A stretch of 13,530 bases of DNA from Hesseltinella vesiculosa (GCA_002104935.1 MCGT01000079.1:1-13530); one strand, 5' to 3'. Positions 1 through 7,813 are shown, numbered from the stretch's first letter. A program made the numbers and translations. The notes: a model not told the origin generated them from the sequence alone.

Positions 1-118
1 TCCAGGCACCAACCGTTTGCCATCTGTCGAACCCCAGAGCTGAATGCATTGCTGTTACCTCCACCTTAATGCCCTGCAAGCCGAGCTTGAGCATAGCCAT
101 GGGGTGCCTGGTGTTTGA

Positions 119-382
119 ATGATTAGGCACTGTCTTGGTAAGCCTCTATTTCTGTACAGATCGGTCAAACTCACTTTTCACTCTCTTGCTGATAAAGAAA
201 AACAAGAATCAACAAGTCATTTGCAGCCTAGTTCAGCAACATCGATAATCTTTTTTCAAGAGTTGCATCAGCTTGGCTTTGACGAGAGAAATGAGCTACC
301 AGATGCAGCGGACAGCTTCACAGCCATGTACAGCAGCCCCCCTACCGGACCCTTTCAACCAACTACCACTCGGCGACGTTGA
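119..382 (+). CDS. possible small hypothetical protein (low confidence)
   Basis: An ATG at 119 opens a frame to a TGA ending at 382, and an in-frame TGA sits just upstream of it. A possible intron runs from 138 (GTAAGC donor) to 197, with a CTCAC branch point and a GATAAAG acceptor. It is 60 nt long, so the frame stays open whether it is spliced (67 aa) or retained (87 aa). The product is Ser/Thr/Gln-rich and ends in a short Arg run. I recognise no domain, signal peptide or membrane segment. It overlaps the ORF at 291-812 in another frame, so at most one of them is likely to be real. Chance openness is a fair alternative. Confidence 0.2.
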   Translation: MIRHCLGKPLFLYRSVKLTFHSLADKEKQESTSHLQPSSATSIIFFQELHQLGFDERNELPDAADSFTAMYSSPPTGPFQPTTTRRR

Positions 383-812
383 TCAAGAATTGTCATGGCC
401 AATGGGCTCATTGTCTGCGAAGGTTAGCCGGCCACAACAAGTGCAGAACAATATTGAGCTGAACCAAGCATTTGTCGACGTCATGGGCAACTTGGAACAC
501 AAAGCCCTCCCTTGTAGCCTGGCCAACACCGGGCGTCATCATTTTGGCAACCGAATCAGTATGCACGTGCAATTTTGTTTGCCTTTGAAAGGTTGCTTGG
601 AGTCTTTCTGGCTGCTCTGCCCACCATCACAATCAAACTCGTCGACTCCCTGCATCTGCTGTTATCGAGGTATGACAAAAGAAATGAACCTCTTTTCTCA
701 AGACGTGCCCAAGCCTTTTCCTTCACTCATTGGCTTCAATCATACCCAAGTGTTGCACGAAGCGCTGATATCCTGTTTGGTCGATGCACTGCATAAGTAT
801 TTTGCCGTGTAA
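291..812 (+). CDS. possible hypothetical protein, 173 aa (low confidence)
   Basis: An ATG-started frame of 173 codons, the longest open stretch in the first 1.4 kb. The predicted product is rich in Cys, Ser, Pro and Leu, with a Cys-rich middle (roughly residues 95-135). It has no recognisable motif and no convincing membrane span. The openness may be accidental. No good splice signals extend it, and neither a poly(A) signal nor a promoter is evident. It is kept because no other gene explains the interval. Confidence 0.22.
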   Translation: MSYQMQRTASQPCTAAPLPDPFNQLPLGDVDQELSWPMGSLSAKVSRPQQVQNNIELNQAFVDVMGNLEHKALPCSLANTGRHHFGNRISMHVQFCLPLKGCLESFWLLCPPSQSNSSTPCICCYRGMTKEMNLFSQDVPKPFPSLIGFNHTQVLHEALISCLVDALHKYFAV

Positions 813-1516
813 TTGTAAATACGAGGCGATTTATTGAGCGTGGCTTTTTTTTTCATAGCTTTATCGAAATGAAAGGTGATGGGGCCTCGGTAGATTGACA
901 GCATCAGTCCTACAAATATGTCCACCATGTTTTGTGCTGGTCCATTTTCATTGCTGCCAATGCCCAGCAAAAGGTCACGATTGTTTGCTTCTGGAAACAC
1001 CCGCCTCTCACGTTTTGGGCAAGCAATGGAACAAGAGGGGATAGTTTTATTATTAAGGAGGTGTTACGGATGAAAATGGCAAAAAAGACGATGGATGGAA
1101 ATGTTTCTGAAGTACGAGGTTTTCCAGGAACCGATATACTTTTCAAGGACAAAACGCGTGAAGTTTAAAACTGGATTCAAAAAGACGTGAAGCATTGTCA
1201 ATGGAGTGAGATCTCGAAAAATCGGGTAGCTTCCAGCTTTTCCTCCAGTTTCCTTGTGTTGTAGAGTTGGATCTTTTGTAAGTTCCATTCAAGTATATGT
1301 TTGCGAAAGTACGTTGAGACCCAATTTGGCCAAGGGTAGTTGGTTTTTTTTTTTTTTAAAAAAAAAAAAAAGCTAAAAATAGCCGGTCAACTGGTCAACT
1401 TCAAACCGCCTTGTAAGATTGAACTGCGGTTAATCGAGAGAGCCCAACGATGGCTCTGGGAATGATCATGGATCAAATATTGAGTGGTTGTACATTCGCT
1501 TCGATCTCTGGCCGTA
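813..1516. other. no supportable gene; AT-rich non-coding stretch
   Basis: Only short overlapping frames on both strands, under about 95 codons. There is a lone GTAAGT near 1275 with no partner acceptor that opens a frame. The T14-A14 palindrome lies here, at 1344-1371. Probably intergenic sequence upstream of the membrane-protein gene. Confidence 0.5.
1344..1371. repeat. T14-A14 homopolymer palindrome
   Basis: Fourteen T are followed directly by fourteen A, a perfect 28-bp self-complementary tract. It is likely to be nucleosome-depleting and could extrude as a hairpin. It lies about 300 bp upstream of the membrane-protein start and could be a promoter element, but that is inference. Confidence 0.85.
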
Positions 1517-1588
1517 ATGCCAACAAGCATTATCATGAGGTTCTCTATTGCACTTGATTCGAAGTCTGTCAACAGCTTGACAGATACG

Positions 1589-1669
1589 AAAAAAAAAAAA
1601 ATAAACACTGGGCGGCTGGTATTTTTTTCTGCTTCCTCTTCTTTAAATCCCATCGAGGTAAAAGCTTTC
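1589..1669 (+). promoter_or_regulatory. probable core promoter / 5' leader of the membrane-protein gene
   Basis: An A-run at about 1590-1602 is followed by a T/C-rich stretch (about 1620-1645) and then the ATG pair at 1670/1673. Pyrimidine-rich tracts just upstream of the start are common in fungal promoters. The reading frame is also open back to in-frame ATGs at 1517 and 1535, so this stretch could instead encode an N-terminal extension with a Lys run. Confidence 0.25.
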
Positions 1670-3376
1670 ATGATGTGCGTGCCTGCAATGATATCCCAAG
1701 TACCGATGCTTTTGTCTGCACTCTACTGCGTCATCCTGAATCTGCCAATGACGGCTGTCCTACCACCAACCAAAACTGACGTTCTCGTACCCACTCCCAC
1801 ACGTCCCCCAACGGCCGTACAAGTTTACCCTGCCGTTTCCCATCCTCAACCTGCATTGTTTGTTGCCGGTGATGTCTCATCCGTGGATGCCTTGTTGCCT
1901 TGGCTTTTGGCTGTATGCTTCATTCAACTGTTGCCTTTAATGTTGCGAAGCGTCTACCACGTTCCAGCTCTTGCCTCTGGTCTGTGCTCCCATCTTGCCA
2001 CTGTTTGGTCCCACACGACTTACTTGCTGCAATTCCTGGCTTTTTTGGCACAATTTCTTTGTTCGATAATGGTGCGACAACTCATGGCTGACATTTTCCT
2101 CGTCATTGACACCGTTGCTATGACACTTTCTTCTGTGGTGGCGGCTCTTTCCCAACGTTTTTGTTGTTTACTCGTTCGTTGTATTCGTTGGCTCGCTGTG
2201 AAAGCCATAGACATTCTCTGCTGTTTACTCGGCTGGCTCGCTGTGAAAGCCATAGACATTCTCTGCTGTTTACTCGGCTGGCTCGCCATGAAAGCCAAAG
2301 ACTTATTCTTTTGGTTGGTTGCCCACCTCATCTCCATTGCTGCCATTGCATGGAAAGGACACTTACAGGTAGCCTCGCTCATCTGGGATCCGCTCCTTAA
2401 TGCGTGTTACGAAAAAAGAGCAGCCTGGCTCGTACCCAAGCCCTTGCCCACGCCCACATCCACCATGCTGGCTGATATTGGCCCACTCTTCTACCCACCT
2501 GCAGCCACCCCCATCGCTGAGCCAATGGCCCCACCTCAGTCGTGGAATTCTTACCTACATGAACACGGCATTATTGCTACTCCTCCCACCATCGATTACT
2601 GGAAGCTCTGCATTGCTGGCGGTGATGGCTGCAACGATGCATTTGTTTTCGCCGACGCTGTAAGAATGGACTAACATAAAAGGCAACTTGACCCTGATCC
2701 TTTTTATTCTTTTTTTCGCCATACAGGCCTACAGGGAGAGAAAGGCACATGATGCCGAATGCAAACGATATGCATCTGAGCTTGCTCGAAGGCAGCGCAT
2801 AAACGACGTTTTCAAGGAAACGTTTGCACCCGTAAGTTTGTTAAATTATTTTTTGTAACAAAAAAAGGAAGAGAAACTCACTTCATTTCTTTCCCAATCA
2901 AAAATGAAGCCTGCCCAGCGCCAGGTAAGATATTATACCCTATAGCTGAAAAAGAGAGCATGTAATCCTCATATTATTTTTCTTTGTAACTGATAGCCCA
3001 TCGACATCGACGCGCTTCGAGTATACTACGGTTTACCTCCCTACCCTGTAAGATTGTGAAAAAAAAAAATAGATACCTAAATTTCGTCTCTTATTCTTAC
3101 TTGTATTGTTTAGCCTCCAGCAGACCCGCCAGATGAGCCTGTGACCGAATCCGTGCCCCACAATGCCCCAATTCCGTTCAAGTTCGCACCGGTACAACAC
3201 GATCGCCTTCCACCTCCCTTGGTACCAGCGTATCACGCTGCTCCTGCTGGTGCGTTATTCCACCCTGGGCAATTTGTAAGTAGTAGCAAAATCAGACAGT
3301 GCATGGCACTCACTACGATTTATCCCCATTTCTTTAGGAGAAGAGCAAAGGCAAGCGCAGACGCCGACCACACTGA
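1670..3376 (+). CDS. multi-pass membrane protein with Pro-rich, basic tail (unrecognised family), 6 exons, 453 aa
   Basis: Exons are 1670-2659, 2727-2831, 2910-2924, 2997-3047, 3114-3275 and 3338-3376. Every intron is phase 0, with GTAAG donors and AG acceptors, and the frame stays open to a TGA. Residues 13-31 are hydrophobic and could be a signal anchor. Further hydrophobic stretches lie at about 74-92, 117-135, 142-160 and 164-227. The last contains three copies of a 15-residue WLAxKAxD motif at 174-218. The remainder is probably cytosolic: a charged helix (RERKAHDAE...KRYASELARRQR), a Pro-rich section and a KSKGKRRRRPH end that could act as a basic retention or nuclear signal. I do not recognise the family and assign no function. 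The start is uncertain: ATGs at 1670 and 1673 follow a pyrimidine-rich leader, while in-frame ATGs at 1517 and 1535 would add about 45-51 residues. The third exon is a 15-nt microexon (PAQRQ). Confidence 0.72.
2189..2323 (+). repeat. 45-bp in-frame tandem repeat, three copies
   Basis: Copies lie at 2189-2233, 2234-2278 and 2279-2323. The first two are identical at the DNA level and the third has diverged. Each encodes 15 residues of the type WLAVKAIDILCCLLG, an amphipathic or membrane-embedded segment with Lys and Asp spaced three apart. The identity of copies 1 and 2 points to recent duplication inside the coding sequence. Confidence 0.9.
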
Positions 3377-3396
3377 AACCAGGCACATGAAGCTTC

Positions 3397-3492
3397 AAAA
3401 CAAAACAAAAAAGAAAAAAAAAGAAAAAAAAAGAAAAAAAAAAAAAAAAAAAAAAAAAAAAGAAAAAAAAAGAAAAAAAAAGAAAAAAGAAA
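3397..3492. repeat. A-rich purine tract, (A)n-G
   Basis: About 95 bp of almost pure A interrupted by single G (and early C) residues, starting about 20 bp after the membrane-protein stop. It could be the 3' UTR or terminator of that gene. The frame from the ATG at 3387 reads through it as a Lys-rich run into the exon at 3513, which is probably fortuitous. Confidence 0.85.
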
Positions 3493-3512
3493 TAGCAGTA
3501 CCTATAAGCTTC

Positions 3513-3723
3513 ATGTTTCTATGTCACCTGCGCATGCTCCATCAAACCTCCAGCCTTTGTCCTGTAAGTAGACTGTCGTTTAGAAAACATAAAATCACTA
3601 GCAACTCACTCTTTTTTCCTGGGGACCGACATTTAGGCCCTGGCCCTGCCACAGCCACCTCCACCACCAGCACGAATACGAGCCCCAACGCGGGCACAGC
3701 GGTTGACTGGTCGACTTCGTCCC
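3513..3723 (+). CDS. possible first exons of a proline-rich gene leading into the tandem exon array
   Basis: An ATG at 3513 opens a 17-codon exon ending at 3563 (CCT, then GTAAGT). An intron at 3564-3636, with CTCAC branch point, pyrimidines and TTTAG, joins it in phase 0 to the 87-nt exon 3637-3723. That exon reads ALALPQPPPPPARIRAP and ends with CCC before GTAAGTT. It is the first copy of the array and the only one before the last whose length is a multiple of three. It also carries 8 bp (TGGTCGAC) that all other copies lack. Downstream, the spliced frame closes: copy 2 has an in-frame TAG when its first acceptor is used, and otherwise a TGA arises in copy 4. The product is therefore either very short or the gene is decayed. 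The function is unknown. Confidence 0.35.
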
Positions 3724-3947
3724 GTAAGTTAGAATGTTGTATGAAAGTGTGGAATTGCCGGCTGCTCACTGTTTTTTTTTCATGTAGGCTCCCGTGTAGG
3801 CGCTGGCCCTGCCACAGCCGCTCCCACCACCGCCACCACCACCAGTACGCCCCAACATGGGCACAGCGGTTGACTTCGTCCCGTAAGTTAGAATGTTGTA
3901 TGAAAGTGTGGAATTGCCAGCTGCTCACTGTTTTTTTTTTCCTGTAG

Positions 3948-4727
3948 GCTCCCGTGTTGGCGCTGGCCCTGCCACAGCCGCTCCCACCACCACCACCAGT
4001 ACGCCCCAACACGGGCACAGCGGTTGACTTCGTCCCGTAAGTTAGAATGTTGTATGAAAGTGTGGAATTGCCGGCTGCTCACTGTTTTTTTTTCCTGTAG
4101 GCTCCCGTGTTGGCGCTGGCCCTGCCACAGCCGCTCCCACCACCGCCACCACCACCAGTACGCCCCAACACGGGCACAGCGGTTGACTTCGTCCCGTAAG
4201 TTAGAATATTGTATGAAAGTGTGGAATTGCCAGTTGCTCACTGTTTTTTTTCCTGTAGGCTCCCGTGTTGGCGCTGGCCCTGCCACAGCCGCTCCCACCA
4301 CCACCAGTACGCCCCAACATGGGCACAGCGGTTGACTTCGTCCCGTAAGTTAGAATGTTGTATGAAAGTGTGGAATTGCCAGTTGCTCACTGTTTTTTTT
4401 TCCTGTAGGCTCCCGTGTTGGCGCTGGCCCTGCCACAGCCGCTCCCACCACCACCGCCACCACCAGTACGCCCCAACATGGGCACAGCGGTTGACTTCGT
4501 CCCGTAAGTTAGAATGTTGTATGAAAGTGTGGAATTGCCGAGCTGCTCACTGTTTTTTTTTCCTGTAGGCTCCCGTGTTGGCGCTGACCCTGCCACAGCC
4601 GTTCCCACCACCACGCCACCACCAGTACGCCCCAACACGGGCACAGCGGTTGACTTCGTCCCGTAAGTTAGAATATTGTATGAAAGTGTGGAATTGCCAG
4701 CTGCTCACTGTTTTTTTTTTCCTGTAG
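3948..4727 (+). repeat. higher-order block A (units 3-7)
   Basis: Five units with exon lengths 89, 95, 86, 95 and 94. It shares marker variants with blocks B and C: the 86-nt exon follows the GAATATTG donor variant, and the last unit carries GCTGACCC plus CCGTTCCC and ends in another GAATATTG donor. Relative to block B it lacks one 95-nt unit. Confidence 0.75.
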
Positions 4728-5672
4728 GCTCCCGTGTTGGCGCTGGCCCTGCCACAGCCGCTCCCACCACCCACCACCAGTACGCCCCAACACGGGCACA
4801 GCGGTTGACTTCGTCCCGTAAGTTAGAATGTTGTATGAAAGTGTGGAATTGCCGGCTGCTCACTGTTTTTTTTTCCTGTAGGCTCCCGTGTTGGCGCTGG
4901 CCCTGCCACAGCCGCTCCCACCACCACCGCCACCACCACCAGTACGCCCCAACACGGGCACAGCGGTTGACTTCGTCCCGTAAGTTAGAATATTGTATGA
5001 AAGTGTGGAATTGCCAGTTGCTCACTGTTTTTTTTCCTGTAGGCTCCCGTGTTGGCGCTGGCCCTGCCACAGCCGCTCCCACCACCACCAGTACGCCCCA
5101 ACATGGGCACAGCGGTTGACTTCGTCCCGTAAGTTAGAATGTTGTATGAAAGTGTGGAATTGCCAGTTGCTCACTGTTTTTTTTTCCTGTAGGCTCCCGT
5201 GTTGGCGCTGGCCCTGCCACAGCCGCTCCCACCACCACCGCCACCACCAGTACGCCCCAACATGGGCACAGCGGTTGACTTCGTCCCGTAAGTTAGAATG
5301 TTGTATGAAAGTGTGGAATTGCCGGCTGCTCACTGTTTTTTTTTTCCTGTAGGCTCCCGTGTTGGCGCTGACCCTGCCACAGCCGCTCCCACCACCACCG
5401 CCACCACCAGTACGCCCCAACATGGGCACAGCGGTTGACTTCGTCCCGTAAGTTAGAATGTTGTATGAAAGTGTGGAATTGCCAGTTGCTCACTGTTTTT
5501 TTTTTCCTGTAGGCTCCCGTGTTGGCGCTGACCCTGCCACAGCCGTTCCCACCACCACCGCCACCACCAGTACGCCCCAACACGGGCACAGCGGTTGACT
5601 TCGTCCCGTAAGTTAGAATATTGTATGAAAGTGTGGAATTGCCAGCTGCTCACTGTTTTTTTTTTCCTGTAG
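4728..5672 (+). repeat. higher-order block B (units 8-13, 945 bp)
   Basis: Exon lengths are 90, 98, 86, 95, 95 and 95. The order of variants is the same as in block C (86, 98, 86, 95, 95, 95) and nearly the same as in block A. This shows that multi-unit segments, not only single units, were duplicated. Confidence 0.8.
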
Positions 5673-6614
5673 GCTCCCGTGTTGGCGCTGGCCCTGCCAC
5701 AGCCGCTCCCACCACCACCAGTACGCCCCAACACGGGCACAGCGGTTGACTTCGTCCCGTAAGTTAGAATGTTGTATGAAAGTGTGGAATTGCCGGCTGC
5801 TCACTGTTTTTTTTTCCTGTAGGCTCCCGTGTTGGCGCTGGCCCTGCCACAGCCGCTCCCACCACCACCGCCACCACCACCAGTACGCCCCAACACGGGC
5901 ACAGCGGTTGACTTCGTCCCGTAAGTTAGAATATTGTATGAAAGTGTGGAATTGCCAGTTGCTCACTGTTTTTTTTCCTGTAGGCTCCCGTGTTGGCGCT
6001 GGCCCTGCCACAGCCGCTCCCACCACCACCAGTACGCCCCAACATGGGCACAGCGGTTGACTTCGTCCCGTAAGTTAGAATGTTGTATGAAAGTGTGGAA
6101 TTGCCAGTTGCTCACTGTTTTTTTTTCCTGTAGGCTCCCGTGTTGGCGCTGGCCCTGCCACAGCCGCTCCCACCACCACCGCCACCACCAGTACGCCCCA
6201 ACATGGGCACAGCGGTTGACTTCGTCCCGTAAGTTAGAATGTTGTATGAAAGTGTGGAATTGCCAGCTGCTCACTGTTTTTTTTTTCCTGTAGGCTCCCG
6301 TGTTGGCGCTGGCCCTGCCACAGCCGCTCCCACCACCACCGCCACCACCAGTACGCCCCAACATGGGCACAGCGGTTGACTTCGTCCCGTAAGTTAGAAT
6401 GTTGTATGAAAGTGTGGAATTGCCAGCTGCTCACTGTTTTTTTTTTTCCTGTAGGCTCCCGTGTTGGCGCTGGCCCTGCCACAGCCGCTCCCACCACCAC
6501 CGCCACCACCAGTACGCCCCAACATGGGCACAGCGGTTGACTTCGTCCCGTAAGTTAGAATGTTGTATGAAAGTGTGGAATTGCCGGCTGCTCACTGTTT
6601 TTTTTTTCCTGTAG
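5673..6614 (+). repeat. higher-order block C (units 14-19, 942 bp)
   Basis: Six units matching block B in order and in variant markers, except that its last donor reads GAATGTTG rather than GAATATTG. Units 20-22 follow with less regular sequence. Confidence 0.8.
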
Positions 6615-6712
6615 GCTCCCGTGTTGGCGCTGGCCCTGCCACAGCCGCTCCCACCACCACCGCCACCACCACCAGTACGCCCCAACACGGGCACAGCGGT
6701 TGACTTCGTCCC

Positions 6713-6785
6713 GTAAGTTAGAATGTTGTATGAAAGTGTGGGATTGCCAGCTGCTCACAGCTGCTCACTGTTTTTTTTCGTGTAG
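6713..6785 (+). other. intron 20 of the array, with duplicated branch-point box
   Basis: This intron is 73 nt rather than 63-66 because AGCTGCTCAC is tandemly repeated, giving two CTCAC boxes before the T-run. Its acceptor is CGTGTAG instead of CCTGTAG. Confidence 0.85.
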
Positions 6786-7110
6786 GCTCCCGTGTTGGCG
6801 CTGGCCCTGCCACAGCCGCTCCCACCACCACCGCCACCACCAGTATGCCCCAACACGGGCACAGCGGTTGACTTCGTCCCGTAAGTTAGAATGTTGTATG
6901 AAAGTGTGGAATTGCCGACTGCTCACTGTTTTTTTTTCCTGTAGGCTCCCGTGTTGGCGCTGGCCCTGCCACAGCCGCTCCCACCACCACCGCCACCACC
7001 ACCACCAGTACGAGCCCAACAAGGGAAAAGCGGTTGACTTCGTCTTGTGAGTTAGACTGTTATTTGAAAGCGTGGAATGATTGGTTGCTCATTATTTTAT
7101 TTTCTTGTAG

Positions 7111-7151
7111 CTTCCTCGTGGTGGAGCCAGACAAGCAGTCAAATTGGCTAA
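7111..7151 (+). other. exon-like segment downstream of the last array intron
   Basis: It follows the TTCTTGTAG acceptor and starts CTTCCTCGTGGTGGAGCC. One frame stays open into the GATACCC minisatellite, where a TAA stops it near 7214. The other two frames close sooner. It may be a last exon, or leftover of the sequence that flanked the original unit. Confidence 0.3.
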
Positions 7152-7527
7152 GATACCCGGGTTAGATAACCCTTGCTTAAACGATACCCTGCTTAAACGA
7201 TACCCTGCTTAAACGATACCCTGCTTAAATGATACCCTGCTTAAATGATACCCTGCTAACGATACCCAACTTGACGATACCCTGCCTAGACGATACCCAA
7301 CCTTGACGATACCCTGCCCAGACGATACCCTACCCAGACGATACCCTGCCTAAACGATACCCTACCTAGACGATACCCTACCTAGACGATACCCAACTTT
7401 GATGATACCCTACCCAGACGATACCCAACCTAGATGAAATGCTCTGTCTGGAAGATGCCCTGCCTTGAGATACCCAGCCTAGACGATTCCCAGTAGATGA
7501 TACCCAGCCTGGAAGATACATCTAGAC
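7152..7527. repeat. degenerate minisatellite, about 16-bp unit (GATACCCTGCTTAAAC)
   Basis: Nineteen exact GATACCC heptamers occur between 7152 and 7505, spaced mostly 15-16 bp apart. The left part is the most uniform (TGCTTAAAC linkers). The middle alternates TGCCTAGAC, CAACTTGAC and TACCCAGAC types, and the right end decays (GATGCCC, GATTCCC, GATACAT). Because 16 is not a multiple of three and the unit contains CTTAA, no long frame is maintained. It is not a known telomeric motif. Confidence 0.93.
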
Positions 7528-7564
7528 AAACAGTGCCTACTGGACGGTTAGCATCATATTTTAA

Positions 7565-7622
7565 GGTGAAAAAAGCTCGGGCTGGTCTTAACAGGTGTAC
7601 TCACTTTCTTATTTATTGGACA
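7565..7622 (+). other. probable intron upstream of the 7.9-8.6 kb gene
   Basis: AAG|GTGAAA donor, GTACTCACTTTC branch region and TTGGACAG acceptor; 58 nt, typical for this window. The sequence before it is open from the ATG at 7497. The exon after it (7623 on) is open in one frame up to the T29 run. I could not join these into one confident coding sequence with the exons at 7893 onward. Confidence 0.35.
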
Positions 7623-7784
7623 GTGCCTCATGCCTTGCCGCCTGCATTCGAGTTGTTCCCTGCCCTGCCTCTATTGCTGTAGCTATGGTCACCTCCTCAA
7701 TCTGTGATGATGGAATCCACCTCCTTCCCATCATGGAGAAGTTAGGTGGATTAAGCTCTGGATCCGCTGGCGACTGTACCCTCG

Positions 7785-7813
7785 TTTTTTTTTTTTTTTT
7801 TTTTTTTTTTTTT
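7785..7813. repeat. T29 homopolymer
   Basis: Twenty-nine consecutive T. It lies just before GGTTCCACGATTAG and may be an over-expanded polypyrimidine tract of an intron ending at 7826, although no strong donor is visible upstream. Confidence 0.9.

Larger units (their letters stand above)
3637..7110 (+). repeat. tandem array of 22 exon-intron units (about 149-168 bp each)
   Basis: Twenty-two consecutive units each hold an exon-like segment (GCTCCCGTGTTGGCGCTGG ... CCA/CCG codons ... GACTTCGTCCC) and an intron-like segment of 63-66 nt (73 nt once). The intron starts GTAAGTTAGAAT, has a GCTCACTG branch-point box, T8-T12 and CCTGTAG. Donor GT positions are 3724, 3883, 4037, 4196, 4345, 4504, 4663, 4818, 4980, 5129, 5288, 5448, 5608, 5759, 5921, 6070, 6229, 6389, 6550, 6713, 6881 and 7047. 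Exon lengths in order are 87, 95, 89, 95, 86, 95, 94, 90, 98, 86, 95, 95, 95, 86, 98, 86, 95, 95, 95, 98, 95 and 102. Differences come mainly from CCN triplet number and poly-T length. The edge copies are the most diverged. The last has a GTGAGTT donor and the acceptor TTCTTGTAG at 7110. Confidence 0.95.

Noticed and set aside
1484..1669. N-terminal extension of the membrane protein from GTG at 1484
   Set aside because: GTG is not a normal nuclear start, and the stretch includes an A-run and a pyrimidine-rich tract typical of a 5' leader. In-frame ATGs at 1517/1535 remain possible.
2020..2382. Minus-strand ORF across the 45-bp repeat of the membrane-protein gene
   Set aside because: Shadow of the real exon; the repeat keeps any frame open on both strands.
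3387..3512. Lys-rich N-terminus from ATG 3387 for the array gene
   Set aside because: It would be encoded almost entirely by the A-rich tract 11 bp after the previous stop; more likely 3' UTR or terminator sequence.
3637..7110. CRISPR-like array (regular repeats with variable parts)
   Set aside because: Units are about 155 bp, nearly identical throughout, with no unique spacers. They carry splice signals, and the window is eukaryotic.
7152..7527. Telomere or subtelomere repeat
   Set aside because: The 16-bp GATACCC unit does not match TTAGGG-type or other known fungal telomere units, and it is degenerate and internal.
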